Of a stretch of 64,000 nt of DNA, positions 43,379-53,071 are shown one piece after another; position 1 is the first letter of the stretch; each line of letters opens with the position of its first letter. The translations under genes and the position numbers were made by a program. Below the pieces are notes generated by a model that was not told the DNA's origin, ran no database searches, and worked only from the letters and a program-made list of their open reading frames with translations. This DNA is from Nereocystis luetkeana (lineage: Eukaryota > Sar > Phaeophyceae > Laminariales > Laminariaceae), in the NCBI GenBank assembly GCA_031213475.1, contig JARUPZ010000009.1, positions 10,511,601 through 10,575,600 of the forward strand, read 5' to 3'.

Positions 43379-43472
43379 GTAGGACCGCAGTCAGTCCCGT
43401 TTGGGGGACAAACTACTCAGAATGTGAGCGGTTTGTCCGCAAAACGGGACTGACTGCGGTCCTGGAAGGGTT
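43379..43472. mobile_element. Fam2 MITE between RepH and SINE-B
   Basis: AGGACCGCAGTCAGTCCCG and CGGGACTGACTGCGGTCCTG. Both arms carry the same extra AGTC/GACT, so the hairpin is longer but still symmetrical. Confidence 0.85.
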
Positions 43473-43785
43473 GACTCGTGGGAAGTTTTACCCTCTGCGA
43501 TCTTCGGGACAAGCCGTGGTCACAGGTGTCGTCCCTTCTCCCCCCCTGTACGTGCCTTTATTTTTTGGTCGCGCATAGGGTTCAGCATTCCCACTGCTCG
43601 TCGATTTTCATCGAATGTAGCTACCGCCGTAGCTCACGCTCTCGCGCCGTCCGCCACTGGCCAATCAAATACCATGCGATAAAAAGTCTGATCATGTACT
43701 TGGAGAGACTCGAACCCACGAAATTGACCTTACTACGTTGTGGTAGTCGTGGACACTCGAACCACCTACCAAGCCACCGGGGACG
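43473..43785 (-). mobile_element. SINE-B, tail truncated
   Basis: It starts at GACTCGTGGGAAGTTTTACC, missing the tail at the same point where Fam2 interrupts the 25594 copy. The head end CCAAGCCACCGGGGACG is intact. CCGCCG plus TA is inserted near 43625. Confidence 0.8.
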
Positions 43786-43951
43786 CCGGTTTGTGGACGG
43801 GAATATCTAAGGATGAAGAAAAAAACAAATGAACAAGAAAAAAAAGAAACACACACAACAACTTAACAGCCACAAACAGATACACACCCGAACTGATTTG
43901 AAAATTACGATTTATTTATTTCGCTTCCCATTTTTTTTAACAACACTCGTA

Positions 43952-44048
43952 TTAACCCCTGTAGAACCGCAGTCCCGTGTTGGGGGCAATCCAGTCAATT
44001 TTCAAGTAGTTTGTCCCCAAAACGGGACTGTGGTTCTAAAAGGATTAA
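43952..44048. mobile_element. Fam2 MITE with TTAA on both sides
   Basis: TTAA at 43952-43955 and 44045-44048. CCCCTGTAGAACCGCAGTCC to GGGACTGTGGTTCTAAAAGG. Confidence 0.92.
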
Positions 44049-44144
44049 TGTTATGAATAGTATTAGTAGTATCTTCATTCTTTTCTGTCGCTCTCCTGTT
44101 CATAGTCAGTCGTATGTACAGTAACTCGGACCCGGAGCCACATG

Positions 44145-44275
44145 TGTCGTGTGGCGTGGTTTTCTGCCCTCAGAACTCTCAGTCTCTGGAGGATTGGTTG
44201 CAGAATCGGCACGGCGGACACTGGAGAGTACTCGTAGGGAGGAAGGATGGATGCGTGTCAAGAACACACGCACCC
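44145..44275 (-). repeat. RepH repeat, diverged
   Basis: GTGTGGCGTGGTTTTCTGCC, CCTCAGAACTCTCAGTCTCT and GCACGGCGGACACTGGAGA. An ACACACGCACCCACCC tail follows. Confidence 0.55.
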
Positions 44276-44323
44276 ACCCACATAGCAGGCTCTCTCCTAC
44301 CCCCATCCCCCCCCGCCACGGTT

Positions 44324-44440
44324 CGTTGTTGTTGTTGTTGTTGTTGCCGTTTGTTGTTGTTGTTGTTGTTTTTGTTGTTGTTGCCGTTTGTTGTTGTTGT
44401 TGTTGTTGTCGTTGTCGTTGTTGTTGCTGTTGTGTTGTTG
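44324..44440 (+). repeat. imperfect (GTT)n tract
   Basis: About 35 GTT-like units with GCC, TTT and GTC interruptions. It gives Cys, Val and Leu runs on one strand and Gln/Asn/Thr runs on the other. Confidence 0.9.
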
Positions 44441-44518
44441 TATCTTTCAACAGCTTCGACGCCCTCTCTCTCTGCTCTACTATGCAGCGATCGCACCAAT
44501 ATGTGCGATTCAGATTAA

Positions 44519-44790
44519 GCTGACCCGACCCGACCCGACCCTTCCGAAATTGTTTTTTTTTTTCAACAACTTCGGCACCCTCTCTCTTCCCTCCGCATTT
44601 TCGAAAAAACGAGCTTCAAAAACCGATCGCAGTTATGTGTGAAACAGAAAAAGCTAACCCGACCCGACCCGACCCGCGAGGTTTGACCCGACCCGTGAGA
44701 CTTGGACAACTTCCTGTTCCCACTCGACGCGACCCAACCCGAGCCGACCCGCGATATTTTTTTCAATTCCTGACCCGTGAAGTTTCCTCG
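44519..44790. repeat. RepJ (CCCGA-rich) repeat
   Basis: Two GACCCGACCCGACCC blocks (about 44522 and 44660) and CGCGAGGTTTGACCCGACCC. A CAACTTCGGCACCCTCTCTC segment lies between. It resembles 19577-19738. Confidence 0.55.
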
Positions 44791-45175
44791 GGTATGTGTG
44801 GTGGTATGCATCGGCCAAACGATTCGTAGAAAAGAAGCCTCGGCGCAAAAGGCCATTTTTAGCGTCGATACTCAGTCAGCAAACAACTCGAGCATTGAAT
44901 TGATGGTATCACCCTACGAAGTAGTACAATGGTTGGAGGTACAGTATACCTGGTATATAAATGAGCTTGCCAAAGAGAGTTTCAAGGTAATTTTTTTGAT
45001 CTCCCATTTTTTGCCTTCTTTTTTTTTTTTCTTCGAATAGTCGACGCGAGTTGGCGAGGGCAGGAAGGAAGGGCTGGCGTCTTCCCGCGATCGAGGTGCC
45101 AGGCGCCAACCGTTGCGGAGGAGGGGGGGAAGAGGCTCTGCTGTGCCACCCCGGATCTGACCCTCAGTTACAGTT

Positions 45176-45422
45176 ATTACGGGGGGCCGTATTAACCCTT
45201 TTAGAACCGCAGTCCCGTTTTGGGGGCAAACCAGTCAAATTTCAAGTAGTTTGTCCCCAAAACGGGACTGCGGCTCTGAAGGGGTTAAATGGGATCTACG
45301 GTACAGACAAGAACCTAAATATTTCGCTTTTTATACCTACAAAATTTGGTGGTACACACGAGCACCTATATATTTCCCTCTTTTTTCCAACAATATTTGG
45401 TCCTACTTACCATGATCCACGG
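45176..45422. mobile_element. Fam1 MITE, rearranged, containing Fam2
   Basis: TTACGGGGGGCCGTA is interrupted by Fam2 and resumes as ATGGGATCTACGGTAC. The centre is duplicated (two CCTAAATATTT/CCTATATATTT segments). The right arm is decayed to TACCATGATCCACGG. Confidence 0.72.
45192..45288. mobile_element. Fam2 MITE nested in Fam1, exact TTAA
   Basis: TTAA at 45192-45195 and 45285-45288. Removing the element and one TTAA rejoins GGCCGTATTAAATGGGA, which aligns with the Fam1 variant arm GGCCATAGTAAATAGGA. Confidence 0.93.
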
Positions 45423-45525
45423 CGGGCCATAGTAAATAGGACCTATGGTATACACGAACACCTACATATTTCCCTATTTTTACCGACAATATTTGGTCCT
45501 ATTTACTATGGTTCCCGGTAAAATA
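45423..45525. mobile_element. Fam1 MITE
   Basis: GCGGGCCATAGTAAATAGG to CTATTTACTATGGTTCCCGG. It abuts the previous copy. Confidence 0.85.
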
Positions 45526-45529
45526 GTCC

Positions 45530-46025
45530 TTCTACGTCGTACGAGTACGACTACTTTTTGTTTTTGTTTTTGTTTCTTGTCGTCTATTATCTTTGTATCT
45601 TCGCCACTCTTTTTTTCTCTCTCTCCCTCTTGCACAATGGTCTTTCTTCACGCTGGAGTCAGACCCGGGGTACTGACTGACCGAGCGGGCTCGCTGAGTG
45701 TCGAGTGGTGTCAAAAATGGGATGACTCTTGGAGAAAAGGCCGCTTCAGGGAAACAAAGGCTCGGGGCGGTGAACTGTGGTAACTTCAGATGCGGTTCGA
45801 CGAATGCACGTGCGGTGTGTTCAAACACTCCAGGTCCTCAATCTTGATGGCCTCTTACAGCAGCCAACGCCTATCGACGACGGCTTGTGACTGCAACTCG
45901 TCGATTTCAAGAACCTGCTGAACAGGTCATCTAAATGTCCCGTTACTCATAATGCGGTGTAATTAGTTGAACCGCAACCGGCGAAGCATTGACCCAATAG
46001 GCTACGTATGTCATTGTACGTACTG
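45530..46025. other. unassigned spacer
   Basis: The segment near 45680-45830 has open frames on both strands without recognisable domains. No family repeat seen. Confidence 0.4.
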
Positions 46026-46029
46026 CGTA

Positions 46030-46415
46030 TTTCTTATCAGGGTGGTCACACGTATCGCAGGCCGTCTCCTCACTGCCCCCCCCCCCCCCCCCCCCCCCGC
46101 CCCCTGCCTCCTCCGTCCTCTACCGTCCTTATCGCGAGAAGACTATGTACTATCAGCTATGTATTCTCTCGTGAAGTCGCGTCGAGTACCGCTAGATACC
46201 AACGCTATATATATGCGCTCTCAGCGGTTGATCCTTTTAATTTTCACTATCCATATTACGGGGGACCATAGTTAGTAGGACCAAATATTGTTTGTAAAAT
46301 GGTGAAATATATAGGTTTTTATGTACACCATAGGTCCTGTTAACTAGGGTCCCCCGTAATAGTAAAAGTCCCAATCTCGCTGACGGCGGGATTAGAACTT
46401 GCGTACGGTCAACCA
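46030..46415 (-). mobile_element. SINE-A-related element split by Fam1
   Basis: Reverse body blocks CCTTATCGCGAGAAGACTAT, GTGAAGTCGCGTCGAGTACC and GCTCTCAGCGGTTGATCCTT, then a Fam1 insert, then the head GACGGCGGGATTAGAACTTG. A 23-base C run at 46076-46098 lies in the body. Confidence 0.65.
46254..46361. mobile_element. Fam1 MITE nested in a SINE-A-related element
   Basis: TA on both sides of TTACGGGGGACC and GGTCCCCCGTAA. Host sequence continues on both sides. Confidence 0.93.
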
Positions 46416-46477
46416 TGATCAAATATTAAATTTTATAAAATTAATAGTACCATGCGGGGATCTTCCTATTATTGATA

Positions 46478-46574
46478 TTAACCCTTTTAGAACCGCAGTC
46501 CCGTTCTGGGGACAAACCAGTCGAATTTCAAGTAGTTTTGTCCCCAAACGGGACTGCGGTTCTAAAGGGGTTAA
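46478..46574. mobile_element. Fam2 MITE in duplication copy 1
   Basis: TTAA at 46478-46481 and 46571-46574. The empty copy has a single TTAA at the same point (CAACATTAATAGCAGG, about 47021-47036). This is direct proof of the TTAA duplication. Confidence 0.96.
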
Positions 46575-46599
46575 TAGCAAGCCATCAGAGGGTAACCGT

Positions 46600-46945
46600 A
46601 TTTTTTTTTGCTCATCCCTTTTTATTATCTTCGCACATCTTCTGTCTATCCTTCCAACTCGTACCTCAGATCCGGGGTCAGGGTCACATAGCGGGCTCTG
46701 CTACCCCCTTCCCGCTACGGTACGTGCCTTCATTTTTATCGCGAAGAAGATTTCAGCCTTTTCTTCCCTCGTCGACTCGCGTCGAATTGTGCCTACCCAC
46801 GCTGCAAGGCGCTCTCAACAATTGAATCCTTTTTTATTTTTATTTTTGCAAATAAAGTCAAATGTCCGACCCACCTAGGGGGCTCGAACCCAGAACTCGA
46901 ACACATGTAGAATTCGAGGTTAACCACTTGAACCACCGGGGCTTT
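46600..46945 (-). mobile_element. SINE-A in duplication copy 1
   Basis: The T-run at 46600 is the tail and the tRNA-like head ends at 46945. The B box is the reverse of GGGGGCTCGAACCC. It is absent from the empty copy at about 47053. Confidence 0.9.
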
Positions 46946-47423
46946 GCCGGCTTACACTATGTTCTCACTCGTACTATTAATAATGGTAATTCGCTCCGTT
47001 CTTTACGGTCTTCCTATCATCAACATTAATAGCAGGCCATCAGAGGGTGACCGTATTATACGATGATCTCACTCGTACTATTAATAATAGTAATTCGCTC
47101 CGTTTTTTTTGGGGCCCATTTTTCTGCACGATGTTGACGCAAATGCTCCAATCAATAGACCGACCCTCACCTGCTCTCTCGCTCGGCATGTCCTCCATCA
47201 ACACCTGCCCTCTCGCGACCCTCCTCGGCCCGTGCGGCATCATACATACATGCCTGCTGGCTACCAACCAGAACCATTGTATCAACATAACCACAGTAGA
47301 AGTACCGGTGATCGACAAGATTATCTTTCTCCTTGTTAGGAGACGATACGCGGAAGCAGTCCCAACCTCTCCCCTCCTCCCCTATCCTCCCCTCTCTCCC
47401 CCCCACTCTATACCTGGTAGTGA

Positions 47424-47535
47424 TATTACGGGGGGGGGCGTAGTAAATAGGACCCACGGTACACATCGAAAGACTATGTATTTACTCAATTTTACCAACA
47501 CTATTTGGTCCTATTTACTATGGTCCCCCGTAGTA
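47424..47535. mobile_element. Fam1 MITE
   Basis: TA-TTACGGGGGGGGGCGTAG to TTTACTATGGTCCCCCGTA. The left G run is expanded. TACCTGGTA lies just upstream at 47410. Confidence 0.88.
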
Positions 47536-47606
47536 TAGTAGTAGCGTCTCTGTCCGAAACGGTTTGTAGACTTTTCTGTCGATTTTCCCCGTCACGAAGG
47601 TGAAGC

Positions 47607-47607
<1 letters not shown>

Positions 47608-47653
<46 letters not shown>
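47608..47653 (+). repeat. (CTG)n triplet repeat
   Basis: About 15 uninterrupted units. Confidence 0.95.
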
Positions 47654-47714
47654 CTGTTGAAGGCTGCGGTGGGGATGATCCCTCTATCATGTCTGTTGAG
47701 TATTTATAGTACAG

Positions 47715-48068
47715 GTTGCCCCGGTGGTTCAAGTGGTTAACCTCGAATTCTACTTGTGTTTGAGTCCTGGGTTCGAGCCCTAGGTGGGTCGGACATTTGA
47801 CTTCATTTGCAATAATAAAAATAAAAAGGATTCAATTGTTGAGAGCTCCTTGCAGCGTGGGTAGGCACAATTCGATGCGAGTCAGACGAGGGAAGAAAAG
47901 GCTGAAATCTTCTCGCGATAAAAATGAAGGCACGTACTGTAGAGGGAAGGGGGGAGAAGAGCCTGCTATGTAACCCCGGATCTGAGTTACGAGTTGGAAG
48001 GAGAGAGAGAAGAAGATGTATGTGCGAAGATAATAAATGGGATGAGCAAACAGAAAAAAAAAAAAAAA
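47715..48068 (+). mobile_element. SINE-A
   Basis: The head has A-box-like TGGTTCAAGTGG and B-box GGTTCGAGCCC. The body includes GATTCAATTGTTGAGAGC and AAAAGGCTGAAATCTTCTCG. It ends in an A-rich tail at 48054-48068. Confidence 0.9.
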
Positions 48069-48139
48069 GTTGCCCGCTATTTGTACGGGGTCCCGGTGAA
48101 ATCGCTTGGCACGTCAGTAAACCAGTGTGGCCGTGTGCT

Positions 48140-48249
48140 TTTACGGGGGACCATAGTTAATAGGACCTACGGCAAACATAAAAACCTATGTATTTCACCG
48201 TTTTACCAACAATATTTGGTCCTGTTAACTATGGTTCCCCCCCGTAACA
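48140..48249. mobile_element. Fam1 MITE
   Basis: TTACGGGGGACCATAGTTAA to TTAACTATGGTTCCCCCCCG, with two extra C in the right arm. Confidence 0.9.
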
Positions 48250-48366
48250 GTGAGAAATTGTGCCGGTTGCCGTTATTGTACCGGTATTGCTGCCTGACGC
48301 ATATACCGACCGGCACTACAGATTACGAGGGACGAGGACTGACTCTGCCGTGGGCGCGTGCTTTGT

Positions 48367-48450
48367 GTTCACAGCAAACCGTTCCCTCTACCCAACTGCC
48401 TGGGACAGCAGTGCACCCAGCGCCCGTCCTTCGTTAGCCGAGAGGGAGAT
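48367..48450 (+). repeat. RepH partial copy
   Basis: TTCACAGCAAACCGTTCCCT, CTACCCAACTGCCTGG and CACCCAGCGCCCGTCCTTCG, matching the copy at 635. Confidence 0.5.
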
Positions 48451-48456
48451 CGATAC

Positions 48457-48565
48457 TATTACTGGGGACCATAGTTAATAGGACCAAATATTGTTTGTAA
48501 AAATGGGTAAATATTTAGGTTTTTATGTATACCACAGGTCCTATTAACTATGGTCCCCCGTAATA
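48457..48565. mobile_element. Fam1 MITE
   Basis: TA-TTACTGGGGACCATAGTT to AACTATGGTCCCCCGTAA-TA. Full length. Confidence 0.94.
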
Positions 48566-49026
48566 TTAATAGCTAGTCCTGGGGTCACTGAGTGCTGTGA
48601 GAAAAAAAGAAAAAATAACAAAACCAAAATCAGCTCAAATGTATAAATTTATGGGTCAAGCGAGTGAAAGGTCAACGTAAGTAAGTAATCACACCAATCG
48701 TGCCCTACAAGCCAGACAACAAATAAGAACAGAAATAAAGACAATAAAAAAAACTTACCACGTGAAACGATTATGAAATGAAACAGGATACTCGTACAAC
48801 AAGTAAGAGACCAGAACGAAAGCAGATACCAGGTACCAGGTACGTACGTAGGCTGCCAAAATGGCCGAAAAGCATACATGCTGAAGAGGAGCAGCAGGTA
48901 CAACTGCTGCACAGACGAAGCAACACAACAAGCAACCCGAAGGAGCAGAGAGCAGAGGAAGACACCCGCACGTCTGAATATCTCCACTTTTATGAAATGC
49001 GCAGGGACGTAGGGACGTAAGGACTG

Positions 49027-49050
49027 CCCCCCCCCCCCCCCCCCCCCCCC
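49027..49050 (+). repeat. poly(C) run
   Basis: Twenty-four consecutive C, preceded by GGGACGTAGGGACGTAAGG. Confidence 0.9.
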
Positions 49051-49285
49051 GTTTTGGTGCTTTCGTTTTTTTGTTTTCGAGTGCGCACGTACGTACGTAC
49101 GTATGTACTTACGTACGAGTATTTTTTTGTTCTTGTTTTTTGGCACTGCTGTTTGTACGATTCACCAACCAGCACGTACTGATTGTTTCTTTTCGTTTCA
49201 CTATTTCATAGATTGCGTATGTCGTGCCTCTCGTATTTAGTATGATGACATGGCTTTGCATTGCCCACTGCAGTGCGTACTGCAC

Positions 49286-49416
49286 ACGTGGCAACGTAGT
49301 ATCTCTGTGGCGTAGCTTTGTGACCACAGAACTTGTATCTCTTCTAGGATTGGAGAATCGGCACGGACACTGGTTGTGCTGGATGTCGACGGGTAAAAAG
49401 AAATGTGAAGAACACC
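49286..49416 (-). repeat. RepH repeat
   Basis: GTGGCAACGTAGTATCTCTG, GACCACAGAACTTGTATCTC, ATCGGCACGGACACTGG and ATGTCGACGGGTAAAAAG. Close to the 43222 copy, but it lacks the GAACGGTTTA segment. Confidence 0.72.
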
Positions 49417-49509
49417 AACACGTACTGGTGTTGTATTGCGGTAGATAGCACTCTCCTGAAGATGTCAGGAGACAAGTCATGCACGAGGCAAAACTCGCTC
49501 TCCTGGGGT

Positions 49510-49604
49510 CCTCTAGAACCACAGCAGTCCCGTCATGGGGTCAAACTACTCGAAATTTGACTGGTTTGTCCCCAAAACGGGACTGCGGCTGTCAAGGGGG
49601 GTAA
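49510..49604. mobile_element. Fam2 MITE
   Basis: CCTCTAGAACCACAGCAGTC to GGGACTGCGGCTGTCAAGG. An extra CAG in the left arm is mirrored by CTG in the right arm. Confidence 0.82.
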
Positions 49605-49744
49605 TAGCGCTCCGCACCAAAACCTGGTGTATAGTTTGGTCTCGGCCAAGGCATGCCAAGGCATAATGAATTGCTGTATGTCGAGGGGTGAAAATGCTGT
49701 CTACTCCTGACACCTCCGACTCTCCTCGTCTTCCCTTCGGCCGT

Positions 49745-49848
49745 GCGGAATCATCACACGGATACTGGGCGTGCCGGATGTCGACGAGTGTTCAGAAGAA
49801 CGGATCATTTTAGTGCGAAGAACACTCACTCACTCACTCACTCACACA
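49745..49848 (-). repeat. RepH repeat with (ACTC)n tail
   Basis: TCACACGGATACTGGGCGTG, CCGGATGTCGACGAGTGTTC and GTGCGAAGAAC. About five ACTC units follow, where other copies have AC or ACA. Confidence 0.62.
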
Positions 49849-49855
49849 TCCTCTA

Positions 49856-49955
49856 TTAACCCTTTTAGAACCGCACTCCCGTTGTGGGGACATACCCCTC
49901 ATATTATTCTAGTTATTTGTCCCCAAAAAGGGGCTGCGGTCCTAAAAGGGGTTAT
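49856..49955. mobile_element. Fam2 MITE
   Basis: TTAA at the left. CCCTTTTAGAACCGCACTCC to GGCTGCGGTCCTAAAAGGGG. Confidence 0.87.
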
Positions 49956-50059
49956 TAGGCAGTTTCTTCTTCCTCCTCTTCTTCTTCTTCTTTTTATTCT
50001 TCTTCTTCTACTGCTACTACTACTTCTACTACTTCTAAACCTATTTATTTTTTTCGCTC

Positions 50060-50170
50060 CCCTACCCCCCCCCCCCCCCCCCCCTCCCCCCCTCCCTCTC
50101 TATTAATAGCCACCTTTCGGATTAGGGGTCACTGCATATAGCAGCAGGCTCTCCCCCCCCCCCCCCCCTC
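50060..50170 (+). repeat. two poly(C) runs around a SINE-A-like fragment
   Basis: C runs at about 50066-50084 and 50151-50167 with TATTAATA (50101) and CACTGCATATAGCAGCAGGC between. That segment resembles the CACATAGCAGGCTCT part of SINE-A in reverse. Confidence 0.5.
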
Positions 50171-50404
50171 CCGCAAACCCCGAACGATGTCTGCCTGCTT
50201 TGTTTTTTTTACCGAGTTTACCGCTGGAAGGGTTCGGCATTTGCTCACCCGCGCAGCGTATCGTAGGACACGCTTTCCGTAGCTTGCCTCTCGAGAGAAA
50301 TTTTAAACTCCATACGGCTGCAGTGGCTTACGTATGTTGCGTGTAATACCTTGTACCAGGTATTTATAAAGATTCTGGTATAATATATCGTACTGCAGTA
50401 CATC

Positions 50405-50511
50405 TTAACCCTTTGAGGACTGCAGTCTCGTTTTGGGGACGATTGGGAACACATTACTTGGAAATTGAGTGGCTTGTCCCCAAAACGGGACTGGAGTTAT
50501 AAAGGGGTTAA
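50405..50511. mobile_element. Fam2 MITE with TTAA on both sides
   Basis: TTAA at 50405-50408 and 50508-50511. The centre has about 10 extra bases (GGGACGATTGGGAACAC). Confidence 0.88.
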
Positions 50512-50792
50512 TGCTGCTCGAGTACGTATGATCTACTTATATACGTCCTCAGTTTTTTTTTTTTTTTGAATAATTTTGCGAATTTCCGACGCCGCCGCTG
50601 TGGCTTGGGTTGGGTTGGGTGTAAGATTTTTTTTTTTTTTTTATCCCGAGAAGACATCACAATTGATACGTCAGAAGACATGCCAAGCGAAAGGGAAGCC
50701 AACTCCCTGCTTTTTTTTTCTTTTTCTTTTTCTGTCATGCTGTGTCAAAGCTGTCATCAGTCATGGCTGCAGGTAGGGCCGAGGGCCCACTG

Positions 50793-50887
50793 ACCCTTTT
50801 AGGACCGCGGTCCCGTTTTGGAGACAAACTACTCCCATTTTTCGCGGGTATGTCCCCAAAGTGGGACTGCGGTCCTAAAGGGGCTAA
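50793..50887. mobile_element. Fam2 MITE
   Basis: CCCTTTTAGGACCGCGGTCC to GGGACTGCGGTCCTAAAGGG, with TGA and CTAA flanks. Confidence 0.85.
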
Positions 50888-50964
50888 CTGTGTGTTCACA
50901 AATAGTGGAGTATTTTAATATGTCCGAGCGGTACGTGCGTGCGTATGTGTGTGTTGCCTTGCTT

Positions 50965-51245
50965 GACGTCTCCACATCCACGATTCGATCTTTCTACCCG
51001 GCCAGCTTCATCAGTACACCCAGTCTCACTCCTGGTTCCTCATCCTACTGCTGTACCAGGTACGAGGTAAATCATGATTGTGTGTGGACGCAGACTGAGA
51101 CAAAGCCGGACGCCCGAAAGCGAACACCAAATATTAATAATCGCAAATTCACGGGTGAAAAGCAAGCGAAATGCCAGCGTACCGGGTACGAGAACACAAC
51201 GCAAGCAAAGGCCAAGAAATGGAGAAAAATAAAAAATACCAGGTA
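50965..51245 (+). repeat. RepH/RepNP partial copy
   Basis: TTTCTACCCGGCCAGCTTC and TACACCCAGTCTCACTCC are RepH-like. GGACGCAGACTGAGAC, GCGTACCGGGTACGAGAACA and an A/G-rich end (RepNP) follow. It connects the two families, as at 8195. Confidence 0.55.
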
Positions 51246-51631
51246 CAATTCAATAACTTGAAATGAAGAAAAAAAACAATTACAACTGTTGTCTTACCGG
51301 TATGTCTTACACAACAGATCAAGGGTGCTATGAATATTTTTAGAAGGAAAACAAACGTATGTTGTACGTTGTCAAGGGCAGATCGCTGTACGGACGAACT
51401 GCGAAGGAGAGGATGTACGGGTATCATATTGTATTTTTACGGATGCAGATTGCTGTACGGATGAAGCAATACTAAGGAGGGGATGTACCGGTGCTACGTG
51501 TAGCACTATGTGGTATCAATAGTACTGCTTGTAGCAGCTTGGGGGTGCTCCTAATAGGTCAAGGAGAAGTCAGGCATCGTGTTGTGTAAATCGAGCTACA
51601 GAATAACACGAATAAAAAACGCTGGAAGTTA

Positions 51632-51739
51632 CTTGACCCTTTTAGAACTCAAGTCCCGTTTTGGGAAGACACCAGTCAAATTCCAAGCAGGCTATCCCCA
51701 ATTGTCCCCAAAACGAGACTGCGGTTCTAGAAGGGTTAA
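51632..51739. mobile_element. Fam2 MITE, expanded centre
   Basis: GACCCTTTTAGAACTCAAGT to GAGACTGCGGTTCTAGAAGG, with TTAA at the right. A duplicated CCCCAATTGTCCCC lies in the centre. Confidence 0.83.
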
Positions 51740-51844
51740 CGGCAATTTTGGCTGTCTTGTCAAGCAGAGCTCGTCAAGCAAGTGGTGAAAGAAAGGGGAG
51801 TCTCCTGGCATTTTTTTTTTAATGTTGATGTGACCTCAAGATCA

Positions 51845-51960
51845 CGATGATCAGGGTGATGATGGTTGGTGCTGATGGTGATGATGATGGTTGGTGCTGA
51901 TGATGAGGTTGATGTTGGTGGTGTTGGTTGACGATGATGATGATTATTATGATGATGTTC
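51845..51960 (+). repeat. (GAT)n-rich tract
   Basis: Imperfect GATGATGGTTGGTGCTGATG units, repeated twice, then GATGATGATG patches. Confidence 0.85.
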
Positions 51961-52152
51961 TCACATTATTAATAATAGCTCACTTCCCTGACATCCTGCC
52001 TGTGGCCACAAAAACAATCTGTAAACGAAAACGTATTTCGATGGGAGAAAACAAGCAAGTACAACATACCAGGTACCAGGTATTAATGGTGCGCAAGGGA
52101 GTACGTTACCATACCAGTCCGTAGGGTAAACGGTACTGACGAGCCGTGGGAT

Positions 52153-52224
52153 ACCATCCCGTCTCGTTTGCAGGCAAATATGGCGAGGACCATCCCGTCT
52201 CGTTTGCAGGCACATATGGCGAGG
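52153..52224 (+). repeat. two tandem copies of a 36-bp unit
   Basis: ACCATCCCGTCTCGTTTGCA recurs at 52153 and 52189, each followed by GGCA(A/C)ATATGGCGAGG. One base difference is seen between the units. Confidence 0.92.
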
Positions 52225-52960
52225 AACGTATCCATGGTATGGTATGTATACCCGAAAGAGAAATTAAACAAAGGAAGTAGAAGAACACGAAAGAGGGATG
52301 AAAACGCGAACAAGAAAGAGAGAGGAAAGAAAGGAAAAACGAAGGAACGAAAAATGAAGCAAACACGGGCTCGGGGTGCAACCCCGAGCGAGTACCGAGG
52401 ACGAGGTCGCGCTTTGCCGGTGCGATCGGTCCTACGATATAGCCAGCTCGTGGACCAACTTAAGGGCGTCGCGAGATGACCAGACGAACGGCGAGGAGAC
52501 AAGAAGAGGGGGTAGAGACAAAAAAAAAAACTAACAACAACCGAAAAAAAACCGAGCAGAGTCTGCTAATAATGTGTCAAGGACGACACAAGAAAGGCGA
52601 CAGAGGCAGACGGATCAAGGGGGGCTATAACAACAACGTCAGCAAATCTGAAACAAAATGGTGAACATGGTGATGAGGCGACGCAGCCGACGCAGAATGG
52701 CAGGTTACGGGGGGAGAGGGGGTACCATCGACTCGGCGGGGAATATTATATAGAGGGACACAGCAACAAAAAAAGAACGAAGAACAAAAAATAACGCAGG
52801 GGTTGGAACACAGCATTATATAGATAGGCAGCAGTAGCATTGGGCAGTAGTTAGTCACTGGGCGCCTTGATTAGAAAGGCGGTCAGCAGTGCAATGTTTC
52901 GGGTCGTGAAACAATCATACCACAGATTTTGGAAGAGCGGTCGTACCCGTCGTTTTTGCT
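52225..52960. other. unassigned, purine-rich in part
   Basis: 52260-52360 and 52480-52620 are A/G-rich. A minus-strand frame over 52083-52502 is Phe/Ser/Leu-rich and looks compositional. No gene recognised. Confidence 0.4.
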
Positions 52961-52962
52961 TT

Positions 52963-53071
52963 TTAACCCCTCTAGAACTCCAGTCCCGTTTTGGGGGCAA
53001 AATCCTCTCAAATTTCGAGTAAATTGTCTCCGATTGTCCCCGACACGAAACCGCAGTCCTGGAAGGGTTAA
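52963..53071. mobile_element. Fam2 MITE, expanded centre, TTAA on both sides
   Basis: TTAA at 52963-52966 and 53068-53071. CCCCTCTAGAACTCCAGTCC to ACCGCAGTCCTGGAAGGG. The extra centre includes GTCTCCGATTGTCCCCGAC, as in the copy at 51632. Confidence 0.85.

Larger units (their letters stand above)
46461..47103 (+). repeat. local tandem duplication: occupied copy then empty copy
   Basis: Copy 1 (46461-46998) and copy 2 (47010-47103) share TCTTCCTAT, TTAATAGCAGGCCATCAGAG, GGTGACCGTATT, TCTCACTCGTACTATTAATA and GTAATTCGCTCCG. Copy 1 contains Fam2 and SINE-A insertions and copy 2 contains neither. Confidence 0.88.
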
